Notes: generated from the letters alone by a model not told the origin. Numbered from the stretch's first letter, positions 11,480 through 25,337 are shown. The stretch is 64,000 nucleotides of DNA from Tolypeutes matacus (GCA_026826555.1 JAKSZT010053881.1:6319759-6383758); one strand, 5' to 3'. A program made the numbers and translations.

Positions 11480-13738
11480 ATGCCTATACGGTAATAACAT
11501 TGAATGTTAATGAATTAAACTCCCTAATCAAAAAACACAGGCTGGCAGAATGGGAAAAAAATATGAGCCATCCTTATGTTGTTTACAAGAGACTCACCTT
11601 AGATCCAAGATACAAATAGCTTGTAAGTGAAAGGTTGGAAAAGATATTTCACAAAAACAGTAACCAAATAAGAGCTGGGGTATCTATATTAATATTAGAA
11701 AAAAATGGACTTTAAATGCAACAAGGTTATACAAGATGCAGAATATCATTAGATATTCATAAAATTGGAAGATATCCATCAGGAAAAATTAACAATCAAA
11801 TAGCTATACACCTAAACAAGCTATTTGTTTACACAAGGCAAACACTGGCAAAACTGAAGAGAGAAATAGATATCTCTACAATAAGTGTTGGAGACTTCAA
11901 TACAGCACTCACATCAATAGATAGAACAACTAGACAGAAGATCAACAAGAAAAGAGAGAATTTGAACAATATGATAAAAGAGCTATACCTAACAGACATA
12001 TACAGAACATTGCACCCCAAATCAGCAGTATATACATTCTCCTCAAGTGCTTATGGATCTTTCTCCAGAATAAATCACATGTTGGACCATAAAACATGCC
12101 TCAACAAATTTAAAAATATTGAAATTATTCAAGGGACCTTCTCTGATCATAATGGATTGAAAACTGAAAATCATTAATAGGTAGGAAAGAGGAAAATTCA
12201 CAAATATATGGAGGCTAAACAACATACTTTTAAGCAATCAGTGGGTCAAAGAAGAACTTGCAAGAAAATTAGTAAATATCTTGAGATGAATGAAAACAGG
12301 AACACAACTTATCAATACTTATGGGATGCAATGAAGGCAGTGCTGAGAGGAAAATTTATAGTCCTAAATGCCTATATTAAAACGGAAGAAAGCTAAAATC
12401 AAAGACCTAACTGCACACCTGGAGACACAAGAAAAAGAACAGCAAATAAATCCCAAAACAAGGAGAAGGAAAGAAATAACAAAGATTAGGGCTGAAATAA
12501 ATGAAATTGAGAACAAAGAAACAATAGAGAGAATAAAAAAACAAAAAGCCAGTTCTTGGAGAAGATCAATAAAAATTGATACTTAGCTAGATTAACAAAG
12601 AAAAAGGGAGAAAAATGTGAATAAATAAAATTAGGAATGAAAGGGGGACATAACTACTGACACCATAGAAATAAAAAGATTGTAAGAGGATATTATGAAA
12701 AACTGTATGCCAACAAATTAGACAACCTAGATGAACTGAATCACACAAACAACTTACATTGACAATAGAAGAAATACAAGAAGTCAACAAACCAATCTCA
12801 ATTAGAGGTTGAAGCAGTCCTCAAAAACCTCCCAACAAAGAAAAGTTCAGGACCAGATGGCTTTACAGATGACTTCTACCAAACACTTTGAAACGAATTA
12901 ATACAAATCCTGCTCAAACTCTTCCAAAAATTGAAGAAAAGGAAAATTACCAAACTCTTTTTATGAAGCCTGTTATCATCTTAATACCAAATCCAGGTAA
13001 AGATTTTTTTCTACAAAAACAGAAAATTAGAGTCCAATCTCTCTCATGAATATAGATGCAAAAATTCTTAACCAAATCCTTGCAAATTGAATCCAACAAC
13101 ATATTAAAATAATTAGACACCACCAACAAGTGGGTGTTATTCCTGGTATGCAAGTGTTGTTCAAAACAAGGAAATCAATTAATGTAATACACCATAATAA
13201 CAAATCACAGGGAAAAAAAAACATGATCATCCTGATTTGACAGAGACAAGGCATTTGACAAAATCCAGCATAGTTTCTTTCTTTTTTTTTTTTTTAATTT
13301 TTTAAAACATATTTTTTATTGAAGTATATCATTCTTCATTAAAAAAAAAAAAAACACTTCAAAAAACAGGAATAGAAGGAAAATTCATCAACAAGATAAA
13401 GGTCATATATGTAAAACCCACAACCAACATCATACTTAATGGGGGAAGGTTGAAAGCCTTCCCTTTAAGATCTGGAACAAGACATGGATGCCTACTGCCA
13501 CCACTGATATTCAACATCATGCTAGAAGTTCTAGCTAGAGCAATTAAGCAAGAAAAAGAAATAAAAGACATCCAAATTAGAAAAAAAAAAAACAAGTAAA
13601 GCTCTCACTATTCACAGACCACATGATTCTATATTTATTTAGAAAATTCTGAAATATCTATGACAAAGCTACTAGATATAATAAACGAATTCAGCAAAGT
13701 GGCAGGATACAGATCAACATGCAAAAATCAGTAGTGTT
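11480..13738 (+). pseudogene. L1 ORF2 remnant (endonuclease and partial reverse transcriptase)
   Basis: ORF2p supplies the endonuclease and reverse transcriptase of L1. Pieces include VGDFNTALTSIDRTTRQKIN (near 11885-11945), typical of the endonuclease domain, and the RT core near 13590. There, the frame reads LFTDHMILY where active L1s have a two-aspartate motif (FADD), so a catalytic residue is lost. Many frameshifts and stops are present and the 3' third is missing. Confidence 0.82.
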
Positions 13739-13940
13739 AGAGACAACCAAGACAGCAGCAGAGTAAGGAGCTCCAGGAGTCAGCTCATGCTACAGGGCAG
13801 TTAGTAATCACCCAGAGCTATGTAAAGCACCTCTTTGGGGGTTCTATGAGACCAGAAGAGCATCCTGCAACATCCTTGAAAAATGGAAGGAGGAGACTGC
13901 CCATCTGCAGAGAAGATTCATGAGGAGAGCACTCCACACC

Positions 13941-14695
13941 GTGGAGGCTGGTGCCCATCCTCCACTGGTGGCACAAGCCATTTTGGGAGCTATTCTGTGG
14001 CTGGAATTGAAAGCTCCATTCTCAAAAATGGGGGAGGAGACAGTTGGGCATCAACTCCAGTTACTGATTAGTAAATTCGGTGAGCTAAAGTATAATCCTA
14101 AGAATGGTTAAAGTTTGAACCTATCCAAGTCAGAAAGAAGCCAATAGCCACCATTTTAACTCCGCCTCCAGCATGAGGGGAAGCAGGGCTAACTGAAAAT
14201 CACAGTGATGGTAGGGACTGGCTTCTTTCCAGAAGAAGGTCTAGCCTAAGCCCCAGCCCCACCTCTGGCAGGGAAGCTGGGGGGACCTGCACCAGCCTCT
14301 CCAGGAAACTACCGGCCACACTGTGGAGGCCAGTGCTCATCCTATTCTGGCAGCACAAGGTGCTCCAGAAGCTATTCTGTGGCTGGATTTGGAAACTCCA
14401 TTTCCCAAAAACAGGGGAGAAAGAGATGGTTGGCCACCAGCTTCAGCTACTGACTAGTAAACATGGCTGGGTAAAATATAACCCTAAGAACAGCTGAAGT
14501 TTGAACCTGTCCAAGTTAGAAAGGGGTCAGTAGCCACCATTTTGACTCTACCCCCAGCATGAGGGGAAGCGGGGCTGATTGAATATCACAGTGAAGGTAG
14601 GGACCAGCTTCTTTCCATCCAGATCAGACTGCAGCCCCAGCCTAGTCTCCAACCCCACCTCTGGCAGGGAGGAAGCTGGTGGGACCTGCACCAGC
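13941..14695 (+). repeat. Two tandem ~382-bp units in L1 5' UTR
   Basis: Unit 1 starts at 13941 and unit 2 at 14323, both with GTGGAGGC. Shared landmarks, all about 380 bases apart, are AGCTATTCTGTGGCTGGA, GAACCT(A/G)TCCAAGT, ATAGCCACCATTTT or its close match, and GCATGAGGGGAAGC. The arrangement recalls the promoter monomers of rodent L1 5' UTRs. Confidence 0.85.
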
Positions 14696-15790
14696 CACTC
14701 TGGGTAACTGCAGGTTCATTTAGCTAGCACAGACTGAATAGTTGGACACTTGGGGCTCCATTTCTGTACCCCAATAAGATAAGAGAGGAGCTGTGTTTCT
14801 TCAGCCTCTCTGGGCAACTGCAGGCACTTTCAGTTCACACAAACTGGTTTGTTGAGCACCTTCAATTCCATCTCCACCTCTCTAGCCTTATAGGATACAA
14901 GGGTGCTGGGGTTTCTTCAGATTCTCTGGGAAACTATAGATGCTTTCAGTCCACACAGACTGGATACTGGGGCACCTGTATCTCCATCCTTGCTTCCCAA
15001 TAGAATAAAAGCAGAGCTGTGTTTCTTTAGCATCTCTGGGTAACTGGAGTGCTTTTGGCCCACACAGACTGAATAGTCAGACACCTATAGCTCCATTCCT
15101 GCCCCCAAGTACGGTAGAAGGGGAACTGTGTTTCCTTAGCCTTTCCAGGCAATGGCAGGCACTTTTGGCTGCACAGCCTGGACTGGTGATTACCTGTGGA
15201 TCCACCCACAGCCCTCAATAGGAGAGGAGGGGGCTGGGGTTTCCTCAGCCTCTCTGGAAATGGCAGGCACTTTCAGCTTACACTGACTGAACTGTTGGGC
15301 ATTGGTGGTTCCGTTCCCACCTCCTAAAGGGCAGAAGGAACAATACTCCCTCAGTCTCTAAGGGCAACTGCAGGTGCATTCGGCCTACACAAATTTAGAT
15401 TGTTGGGAACTCCAGAGGATCCATCCACCCCTTAGCAAGGAGCAGGTGGTGGTGCTACATCAGTCTACCTGGACACCTGTGGTCATTTTGGACCCACATG
15501 GCATAGATTGCTGCCCACACTTGCAGCTCCATCCCCACCCCATTCAGGGGAGGAAGGGGCTTGAAGCTTCATCATTCTCTCCAGGCAACTATAGACAATC
15601 TTGGCCTCATGACTTGGATTATTACACACAGCTATGGCTCTGTCCCTACTCCTGGAAAAGGTGAAAGATGGGAGAAGCTTCACTGGTCCCTGGGGCAATG
15701 CAGGCAGCTTGAGCCTCCACAGCGTACAGCACCAACTATATCCTCAGCTCCTACAACACAACCAGCAAGGGGAGAAAGGGCAAGAATGCC
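14696..15790 (+). repeat. Ten tandem ~110-bp units in L1 5' UTR
   Basis: A landmark like CTCTGGGCAACTGCAGGCAC recurs at about 14701, 14811, 14927, 15037, 15145, 15255, 15361, 15470, 15581 and 15691, with spacing of 106-116 bases. Each unit also holds a CACACAGACTG-like and a GCTCCAT(T/C)CC-like stretch. The units are diverged from each other, so the array is older than the insertion. Confidence 0.87.
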
Positions 15791-15911
15791 CTAAACTGAA
15801 GAAAGAAACTGCACCCAGAATAAATACATGTAGTAAGCCAGATGCCAAGACACCAAGAAAAAATTACAATCCATATCAAGAAACAGAAAGCATCCAGATG
15901 ACGTAAAAGAG

Positions 15912-16740
15912 TTGAGACAACTAATCATAGATGTTCAAACAAATCTTAATAAATTCAACAAGGTGCCTAAAGAGAGTAAGGATATTAAGAAGACATTGGG
16001 TGAGCACAAAAAAGAATTTGAAAGCATACATCCAAAAATAGCAGATCTTATGGGAATGAAAGATGCAATTAATGAAATTGAAAATACACTGGAAGCATAT
16101 AACAGCAGATTTGAGGAAGCAGAAGAAAGGACTGGTGAGCTTGAAGACATGACCTCTGAAAGTGAACATACAAAAGAACAGATGAAGAAAGGAATTGATA
16201 AAATTGAACAAGGTCTCAGGGTACTAAATGACAGCAAGAGATGTGCAAACATATGTGTCATGGGTGTCCCAGAAGGAGAAAAGAAGTGAAAAGGGTCAGA
16301 AGGAATATTTGAAGAAATAATGGCAGAAAATTTCCCAACCCTATTGAAGGACATAGATATCTGTGTCCAAGATGCCCAGCATACTCCCATCCAAATAAAT
16401 CTATCTAGACCAACTCTGAGATAGATACTAATCAGAATGTCAGATGTCAAAGACAAAGAGAATTCTGTGAGTATCAAGAGAAAAGCAATGCATAACATAC
16501 AAGGGGTACTCAATAAGATTAAGTGCCGATTCCTCATCAGAAACCATGGAGGCAAGAAGACAGTGGTATGATATATTTAAGATACTGCAAGAGAAAAACT
16601 TCCAGCCAAGAATCTTATATCTTGCAAGATTGTCTTTCAAAAATGAGGGCCAGTTTAGAATATTCAAGGATAAACAGAAACTGAGAGAGTTTATAACAAA
16701 GAGATTGGCTTTGCAGGAAATACTAAAGGATGTGCTTTAG
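15912..16740 (+). pseudogene. L1 ORF1 remnant
   Basis: From 15912 a 125-residue frame is rich in charged heptad-like sequence (EFESIHPKIADLMGMKDAIN, FEEAEERTGELEDM), the coiled coil that trimerises ORF1p. It continues into IEQGLRVLNDSKRCANICVM, the start of the RNA-recognition part, and stops after a frameshift at about 16288. The C-terminal domain resumes in another frame and ends at the TAG at 16738-16740 (the last 64 residues are 16546-16740). Confidence 0.83.
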
Positions 16741-17690
16741 CCTGAAAAAGAAAGACAGGAGAGAGAGAGGCTTGGAAGAGTCTAGAAATGAAGATTATAT
16801 CAGTAAAAGTAATTAAAAGTGAGGTGAAAATAAAATATGACAGATAAAACCCAAAGGTCAAAATTGTTGAAACAAGAACTACCTTTACAGTAATAACATT
16901 GACTATTAATGGATTAAACTCCCCAATCAAAAGACACAGACTGGTGAAGTGGAGAAGATAATATGAGCCATCTATATGCTGTTTACAAGAGACTCACCTT
17001 GGACCCAAGGATACCAATAGATTGAAAGTGAAAAGCTGGAAAAATATATTCCACATATGTAGTAATCAAAAAAAAAAAAAAGAGTAGCTATACTTATAAC
17101 AGATGAAATAGCCTTTAAAAGCAAAACTGTTATTAGAGACAAGGAAAGACATTATACATTAATAAAAGGGGAAATTCACCAGGAAGAAATAACAATCATA
17201 AATATATATGCACCTAACCAGGATTCCTCAAAATATGTGAGACAAACATTGGCAAAACTCATGGGAGTGATTGATGTCTCTACAATAGTAGTTGGATACT
17301 TCAATACACCACTCTCAGCATTGGATAGAACATCTGGGTGAAGATCAATAAAGAAACAGAGAGTTTGAATAATATGATAAATGGACTAAATCTAATAAAC
17401 ATATCAGAACATTGCACCCCAAAACATCAGAATATCTTCAAGAAGATTAACAAAATTCGACAAACTCTTAGCTAGATTTAGAAAGCATATTGTCTAGCTA
17501 CAGTGGTAAAAACAGCATGGTACTGGCATAAAGATAGACACATAGACCAGTGGAACTGAACTGATGGTTCAGAAACAGACCCTCGCATCTATGTTCAAGT
17601 GATTTTTGACAGGCCCATCAAACCCACCAGCTTGGGCAGAACAGTCTATTCAACAAATAGCCAAAAGAAAGAAAGAGGAACCCTATCTCA

Positions 17691-17855
17691 CACATTATAA
17701 AGAGAGGCATTGAGAAGGACTACTGATGCTTAATGTATGTAGAAGTTTTCATTAACTTTACTGTAAATGTGTGGAAATGTATAGAGTTGATGGTAACACA
17801 TTATAGTGAGTAGCAGCTGGTTTATCAATGGGAATGTGGCTGAGATCATATTTAT
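17691..17855. other. Unassigned segment, perhaps an L1 3' UTR
   Basis: This segment separates a plus-strand L1 from a minus-strand one. It contains GTTGATGGTAACACATTATA and no open frame. It may be the 3' UTR of one of the two L1s, but it matched none of the other 3' ends in the window by eye. Confidence 0.3.
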
Positions 17856-18215
17856 CTTTTCTTTTTTCTTTTGTTTTTAGTGGTTTGTGTGTAAAGTCAA
17901 AGAACCCATTGCCGTCCTGAAGATGCTCCCCTATATTTTCTTCTAAGAGTTTTATAGTTCTTGTTTTTAGATCTTTGATCCATTTTGAGTTTATTTTTGT
18001 AAAAGATATGAGGTAAGAGTCCATCTTCATCCTTTAGCATATGGAGATACAATTTTCCCAGCTCCAATTGTTGAAGAAATTATTCTTTCTCAATTGAGTG
18101 GACTTGGCACCCTTGTCAAAAATCAGTTGGCCATAATTATGAGGGTTGGTTTTAGAACTCTAAATTCTATTCCATTGGTTTAGATCTCTATCCTTGTGCC
18201 AGTACTATGCTGGGT
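17856..18215 (-). mobile_element. 3' piece of an old L1 (continues at 27600)
   Basis: Reverse-oriented ORF2 C-terminal sequence (CTAAGAGTTTTATAGTTCTT, GCACCCTTGTCAAAAATCAG, CCTTGTGCCAGTACTATGCT). The corresponding part of the younger L1 lies at 22190-22460. The next part in L1 order appears at 27600 with similar divergence, so I infer one old L1 split by the younger L1s at 18216-27600. Confidence 0.7.
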
Positions 18216-20690
18216 TTTTTTTTTTTTTTCATTCATTTTATTTATTTTTCTTAACAAACCAATTTTATTGATACATATTAATAAAGCATAAATCCATCCA
18301 AAGGGTACATTCAATGGTATTTAGTGTAATCACATTTTTGGTTTTTCATCACTTCAGTCATTCTTAGAGCACTTTCATTATTACAATAAATAATAATAAA
18401 AAAAAAAAACAGCCAAAACTCTTCACCTTTCAATCTCTCTATTCCGCCCCTGCCATACATAGCTGCTATTACTTTTCCTTCTCTCTAGTATATTTGTATG
18501 TTTATTTTGTAAAAAAAAAAAAAAAAAAAAAAAAAGTCTTATATATGGAATGTCACCCATATTGGTGTTTATCCATTCATCAGTTGATGAACACCTGGGT
18601 TGTTTCCAATTTTTGGCAATCATGAATAATGCCACTATATATATCAATGTTCAGATGTCTGTTCATGTCTCTGCTATCAGTTCTTCTGGGTATATACCTA
18701 GCAATGGTATTGCTGGGTCCCATGGCAAGTCTATATTCAACTGCCTTAGGAATTGCCCAACAGTCCTCCACAGTGGCTGTACCATTTTACATTCCCACCA
18801 ACAGTGAATAAGTGTTCCTATCTTTCCACATCCTCTCCAACATTTACAGCTTTCCTACTTTTTCATAGCGGTCAGTCTAATAAGTGTGAAATGATATCTC
18901 ATTGTATTTTTTATTAGCATTTCCTAGGGATGTTGAACATTTTTTCATGTGTTTCTTCGCCATTTGCATGTCTTCTTTCGACAATTGTCTTTTCAAGTCT
19001 TTTGCGCATTTTTTAATCAGGTAGTTTGTCTTTTTATTGTTGAGTTGTATGATCTCTTTGTTTATCATGGATATTAAACCCTTATCAGATATATGACTGC
19101 CAAATATTTTCTCCCATTGAGTTGGCTGCCATTTTACCCTTTTGACAAAATCCTTTGAAGTGCAAAAGTGTTGAATTTTGAGGAGGTCTCATTTTTCTAT
19201 TTTTTCTATTGTTGCTTGTGTTTGGGTGTAAGGTTTAAGAAACTACCACCTTCCACAAGATCTTCAATATGTTTTCCTACATTTTCTTCTGATTTCCTCC
19301 TCAGATTGCATCAGTAGTGTATAGAAACGGTATTGATTTTTGCGTATTAACCTTGTATCCTGCCACTTTGCTGAACCCATCTATTAGTTCTAGTAGCTTT
19401 GTTGTGGATTTTTCGGGAGATCCTAGATATAGGATCATGTCTTCAGTGAATAGTGATAGTTTGAATTCTTCCTTTCCTATTTGGGTGACTTTTATTTCTT
19501 TACCTAGTCTAATTGCTCTAGCTAGAACTCTAGCACAATATTGAATAATAATGGTGACATGGGCATGCTTGTCTTGTTCTTGATTTCAGCGGGAGAGCTT
19601 TCAGTCTTTCACCGTTGAGTACAATGCTAGCTGTAAGTTTTTCATATATGCACATTACCATATTGAAAAAACTTCCTTCTATGCCTATGTTTTGGAGTGT
19701 TTTTTATCAAGAAAGGATGCTGTATTTTGTCAAATTCCTTTTCTGCATCAATTGAAAGGATCATGTAATTATTCTTCTTCAATTTATCAATGTGGTTTAT
19801 TACACTAATTGATTTTCATGTGTTGAACCACCCTTGAATACTTGGGATAAAACCCACCTGATCATGGTGTATAATTCTTTTAATGTGCTTTTTGATTCTG
19901 TTTGAAAGTATTTTGTTAAGGATATTTGCCTCTATATTCATTAGAGTTATTGGTCTGTAATTTTCTTTTTTTGTAGTATCATTATTCGGTTTTGGTATTT
20001 AGGTGATGCTGGCTTCATAGAATGAGTTTGGTAGTATTCTTTCCAATTTGATTTTTCAGAAGGGCTTGAGTAAGATTGGTATAAGACCATCTTCGAATGA
20101 GTAGTAAAATTCACCTGTGAAGCCATCTTGTCCCAGGCTTTTCATCTTTGAGAGGTTCTTGATGACTGTTTCAATCTCTTCACTTGTGATTGGATTGTTG
20201 AAGTCCTCTTTTTCTTCTCAGGTCAGTGTAAGTGATTTGTATGTTGCTAGGAATTTGTCCATCTCATCTACATTTTCTAGTTTTTTGGCATACAGTTATT
20301 CATAGTATCCTCTTATGATCTCTCTTATATTTGAGGGGCCAGTGGTAATGTCCCCCCTCTCATTTCAGATTTTATTTGTATCTTCTCTCTTTTTTCTTTG
20401 TCAGTCTAGCTAAGGTTTTTTTTTATTTTGTTGATCTTCTCAAAGAACCAACTTTTGATTTTCTTGATTGTCTCTATTGTTTTTTTGTTCTCAATTTCAT
20501 TTACTTCTGCTCTGATCTTTCCTATTTCTTTCCTTCAGCTTGGTTTTGGATTAGTTTGTTGTTCTTTTCCTAGTTCCTCCAGGTGTGTAGTTAGGTCTTC
20601 AATTTTAGCTCTTCTTCTTTTTTAATGTAAGCATTTAGGGTTATTAATTTCTCTCTCAGCACTGCCTTTATGGTGTCCCATAGTTTGTTT
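18216..20690 (-). mobile_element. L1 element with L1 3' end, internal deletion and 5' truncation
   Basis: The T-run at 18216-18229 is the A-tail on the minus strand. The 3' end (TTTTATTGATACATATTAAT) is the same as in the L1s at 20700 and 51250. ORF2 sequence follows, but near 19292 about 700 bases are missing relative to the neighbouring copy (equivalent to 22187-22888). The element ends at 20690 inside ORF2 (CACTGCCTTTATGGTGTCCC), where the next L1 tail begins. A 60-80-residue antisense frame in it is not a gene. Confidence 0.85.
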
Positions 20691-23600
20691 TTTTTAAAAC
20701 AAAACAATTTTTGATACATATTAATAAAGCATAAAATCCATCCAAGATGTACAATCAATGGTATTTGGAATAATCACATATTTGTGCATTTATAACTTCA
20801 ATTATTATTAGAGCATTTTCATTATTTCAATAATAATAAACAAAAAGACACAAACAAACAAACAAGAAAAATCTTCACTTAGCAATCTCTCTATGCTTCC
20901 ACCACTGTATATAACTGCTGTTTCTGGCTTTTCTATCCAAAGTGTAAAATCAATGACATTTAGTATAATCACATTGTTGTATATTCACCATCTCAAAAAT
21001 TTTAGAACAATTTCATTACTCCAAAAAGAAAGACTCCATACCCCTAAGCATTCCTTCCTCAGACCTGCATAACGACTAATCTCATTTCATCTTTATAAAC
21101 TGATTTATATTTACATTTTATATAAATGGAATCATACAATTTGTAGTACTCTGTAACTGGTCTCCTTCACTTAGTATAATGTTTTGGAATTTTTTTGTCT
21201 GATATTAACATTTTGTAGTTTTAACATATTTGTTCTGCTTCAAAGAAAAATGGTCTTATATATGCAAGTCTACCTATATTCATATTTCACATGATATATT
21301 TATATTTCACATAATGTATTTAGTTCATAATAGAGCAATCATATAGTATTTGTCCTTTTGTATCTGGCTTACTTCCTCAACATATTATCCTCCAGTTTCA
21401 TCCATGTTGTCATATGTTCCACGATTTCATTACTTCTTACTGCTGCATAATATTCCATCGTGTGTATACTCCACAATTTGTTTATGCATTCATCAGTTGA
21501 TGGACACATGGGTTGTTTCCATCTTTGGCTATCATGAGTAATGCTGCTGTGAACATTGGTGTGCAAATATCTGTTTGTGTCCCTGCTTTCAGTTCTTCTG
21601 GGTATATACCTAGCAGTGGAATTGCTGGGTCCCACGGCAAGTCTATATTCAACTGCCTTAGGAATTGCCAAACAGTCCTCCACAGTGGCTGTACCATTCT
21701 GCATTCCCAACAACAGTGAACAAGTGCTCCTATCTCTCCACATCCTTTCCAATATTTACAGTTTTCCAACTTTTTCAGCGTCCAGTCTAATAGGTATGAA
21801 ATGATTTCTCATTGTGGTTTTGATTTGCATTTCCCTATTTGCTAGTTATGTTCATGTGTTTCTTTGCCATTTGTATTTCTTCTTTGAAGTTGCCTTTTCA
21901 AGTCTTTTGCCCACTTTTTAATTGGATACTTTGTCTTTTTGAGTTGTGTGATCTCCTTATATATCATGGATATTAAACCATTATCAGAGATATGATTGCC
22001 AAATATTTTCTCCCATTGAGCTGGCTGCCTTTTCATGCTTTTGACAAAGTCCTCTGAGGATCAAAAGTGTTGAATTTTGAGGAGGTCCCATTTTTCTCGT
22101 TTTCCTTTTGTTGCTCATGCTTTGGGCGTAAGGTTTAAGAAACTACTACCTACCACAAGATCTTAAAGATATTTTCCTACATTTTCTTCTAGGAGTTTTA
22201 TGGTGGTTGTTTTTATATTTAAGTTTTTCATCTATTTTTGAGTTAATTTTGATATAAATTGTGAGATACAGGTCTTCTTTCTTTCCTTTGAATATGCCTG
22301 TCTAGTTCTTCCAGCACCATTTTTTGAATAGACTGTTCTGGCCCAGCTGGGTGGGCTTAACAGCCTTGTCAAAAATCACTGGATTGCAGATGTGAGGATC
22401 TAAGTTCTCAATTTAGTTCCTTTGGTCAATCTGTCTATCTTCATGCCAGTACCATGCTGTTTTTTTTTTTTTTGTTGTTGTTAGTTTGCTTGTTTGTTTG
22501 TTTGTTTTTACCACTGTAGCTAAGTAATATGCTGTAAAGTCAGGAAGTGATAATCCTCCAACTTCATTCTTTTTAAAGATATTTTTGGCTATTCAGGGCC
22601 CCTTACCCTTCCACACAAATTTGATTATTGTTTTTTTCGATTTCTGCAAAAAAAATTGTAGGGATTTTTATTGGGACTGTGTTGCATCTGTAAATCAGTT
22701 TGGGTAGAACTGACATCTTAATGATACTTAGTCTTCTTATCCTTGACCACAGAATGTCTTTCCTCTTTCCATTTATTTGTCTTATTCACTTTTAGCAATG
22801 TTCTGTAGTTTTCTGAATACAAGTCCTTTATGTCCTTGGTTAAGTTTATTCCAAATATTTGAATGTTTTAGTTGCTATTACAAATGGAATTATTTTTTCT
22901 GATTTCCAACTCAGATTGTAGATCAGTAATGTATAGAAACGCTATTGATTTTTGCATATTAACCTTGTATCCCGCCACTTTGCTGAACTTGTCCATTGAT
23001 TCTAGTAGCTTTGTTGTGGATATTTCAGGAAATTCCAGGTATAGGATCATGTCATCAATGAATAGTGAAAGTTTTACTTTTCCATTCCTATTTGGGTGCC
23101 GTTTATTTCTTTGTCTAGCCTAATTGCTCTAGCTAAAACCTCTAGCACAAATTGAATAGCACTGGTGACATGAGCATCCTTGTCTTGTTCCTGATCCCAG
23201 CAGGAAAGCTTTCAATCTTCCACCATTGAATACAATGCTAGCTGTTGGTTTTTCCTATATGCACTTTACTATATTGAGAAAGCTTTCTTCTAGTCTTATA
23301 TTTGGGAGTGTTTTTATCAAGAAAGGATGCTGTATTTTTCAAATGCCTTTTCTACAGCAACTGAGAGAATCATGTGATTTTTCTTCTTCAACTTATCAAT
23401 GTGCTTTATTACACTAATTGACTTTCTTGTATTGAACCAAGCTTGCATACCTGGGATAAAACCCACCTAATAATGGTGTATAATTCTATTAATGTGCTTT
23501 TGGATTCTGTTTGAAAGTATTTTGTTGAGGATTTTTGCAACTATATTCTTTAGAGATATAGGTCTGTAATTTTTTTTTCATAGTATCTTTATCTGGTTTT

Positions 23601-25337
23601 GGCATTAGGATGATATTGGCTTCATAGAATGAGTTTGGTAGCATTCTTTCCTGCTCAATTTTTTTGGAAAAGTTTGAGCAAGATTGGTATTAGTTCATCT
23701 TTGAATGATTGTTAGAATTCACTTGTGAAGCCATCTGGTCCCAGGCTTTTCAGTTTTGGGAGGTTTTTGATGACTGTTTCAATCTCTTCACTTATAATTG
23801 GCTTGTTGAGGTTTTTTATTTCTTCTAAAGTCAGGGTAGGTAGTTCATATATATCTAGGAATTTGTCCATCTCATCTACATTTTCTAGTTCTTTGGCATA
23901 AAATTGTTCATAGTATCCTCTTATGATCTCTCATTTCTATGGGGTGAATGGTAATGTCTCCCTCTCTCATTTCTGTTTTATTTGCATCTTCTCCCCTTTT
24001 TCTTTGTCGGTCTAGCTAAATGTTTGTCAATTTTGTTGATCTTCCCAAAGAACCAACTTTTGGTTTTGTTGATTCTCTCGATTTTGTTCTCGATTTCATT
24101 TATCTCTGCCTTGTCTTTTTGTTTCTTTCCTTCGGCTTGGTTTAGGATTAGTTTGCTGTTCTTTTTCTAGTTCTTCCAGGTGTGCAGTTAGATCATCAAT
24201 TTCAGCTCTTTCTTCTTTTTTAATGTAAGCATTGAGGGCTATAAATTTCCCTCTCAGCACTGCCTTTGCAGAGTCCCATAGGTTTTGATATGTTGTGTTC
24301 TCATTTTGATTCATCTGAAGCTATTTGCTGAATTCTCTTGCAATTTCTTCTTTGACCCATAGATTGTTTAATAATGTGTTATTTAATCTCCATATATTTA
24401 TGAAATTTCCCTTTTTCTGTCCATTTCTGATTTCCAGCTTTGTTCCATTATGATCAGAGTGTGTTTTTTATAATGTCAATTATTTTAAAATTTACTGAGA
24501 CTTGTCTTGTGACCCAAAATATTGTCTATCCTGGAGAACGATCCACGAGCACTTGAAAAGAATGTATATCCTGCCATTTGGGGTGCAATGCTCTATAGAT
24601 ACCTGTTAGGTCAGTTCATTTATCATATTATTAAAGCTCTCTGTTTCTTTATTTATCCTCTCTCCAGATGTTGTATCCAATACTGAAAGTAGTATATTGA
24701 AGTCTCCAACTGTTATTGTAGAGACATTTATTTCTCCCTTCAACTTTGCCAGTGTGTGCCTCATCTATCTTGGGGCACTGAGGTTAGGTGGTTATTTCTT
24801 CTTATTGAATTGTCCTTTTATTAATATATAATGGCTTTTTTCATTCCTTATAACAGTTTTGCATTTAAAATCTCTTTTGTCCAATATTAGTATCGCTACT
24901 CCAGCTCTTTTTTGGTTACTATTTTCATGGAATATCTTTTTCCAACCTTTCACTTTCAACCTGGTTGTGTCCTTATGTCTGAGGTGATTTTTTGTAGACA
25001 ATATATAGATGGCTTATATATTTTTTATCCATTCTATCAGTCTGTGTCTTTTGATTGGAGAGTTCAAAACATTAACATTCAATGTTATAACTGTAAAAGC
25101 ATTACTTACTTTGTATATTTTGACCTTTGGCTTTCTGCTGTCATATCATACTATAGTCTATTTTTTTTTTTACCCTTTCTAATAATTTTCATTTCTAAAC
25201 TCTTCTCCAAGTCTCTTGCCCTTGTTTTTTCCTTTCAGGCTGCAGCACTCCCTTTAGTATCTCTTGTAATTCTGGTCTTTCAGTAATATATTCTGTCAAT
25301 TTTTGTTTGTGAAGATTTTGAACTCCCCTTCATTTTT

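Larger units (their letters stand above)
8641..13738 (+). mobile_element. L1 element (5' UTR, ORF1, 5' two thirds of ORF2), decayed
   Basis: The element starts with an L1-type 5' end (GAAGATGGAGGATTAGAGAC), followed by a GC-richer 5' UTR to about 9580, ORF1 remnants at 9600-11120 and ORF2 remnants from about 11480. ORF2 stops at 13738, just after the reverse-transcriptase core, where another L1 5' end begins. It carries nested insertions: a tRNA-SINE (9885-9978), an LTR (10165-10750), a DAS SINE (11121-11309) and a small AT-rich insert (about 13268-13345). No TSD was found for the L1 itself. Confidence 0.85.
13739..17690 (+). mobile_element. L1 element with long tandem-repeat 5' UTR, internally deleted
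   Basis: A second L1 starts at about 13739 (AAGACAGCAGCAGAGTAAGG). Its 5' UTR is about 2 kb and built of tandem repeats (next entries). ORF1 runs at about 15900-16740 and the ORF2 endonuclease region at about 16890-17450. Sequence then jumps to a later ORF2 part (AAACAGCATGGTACTGGCAT near 17510), so roughly 2 kb of ORF2 including the RT core is absent. The 3' end is lost near 17690. Confidence 0.83.

Noticed and set aside
15935..16555. 206-residue minus-strand frame
   Set aside because: It is antisense to L1 ORF1; low-complexity Leu/Ser sequence comes from reversed coiled coil.
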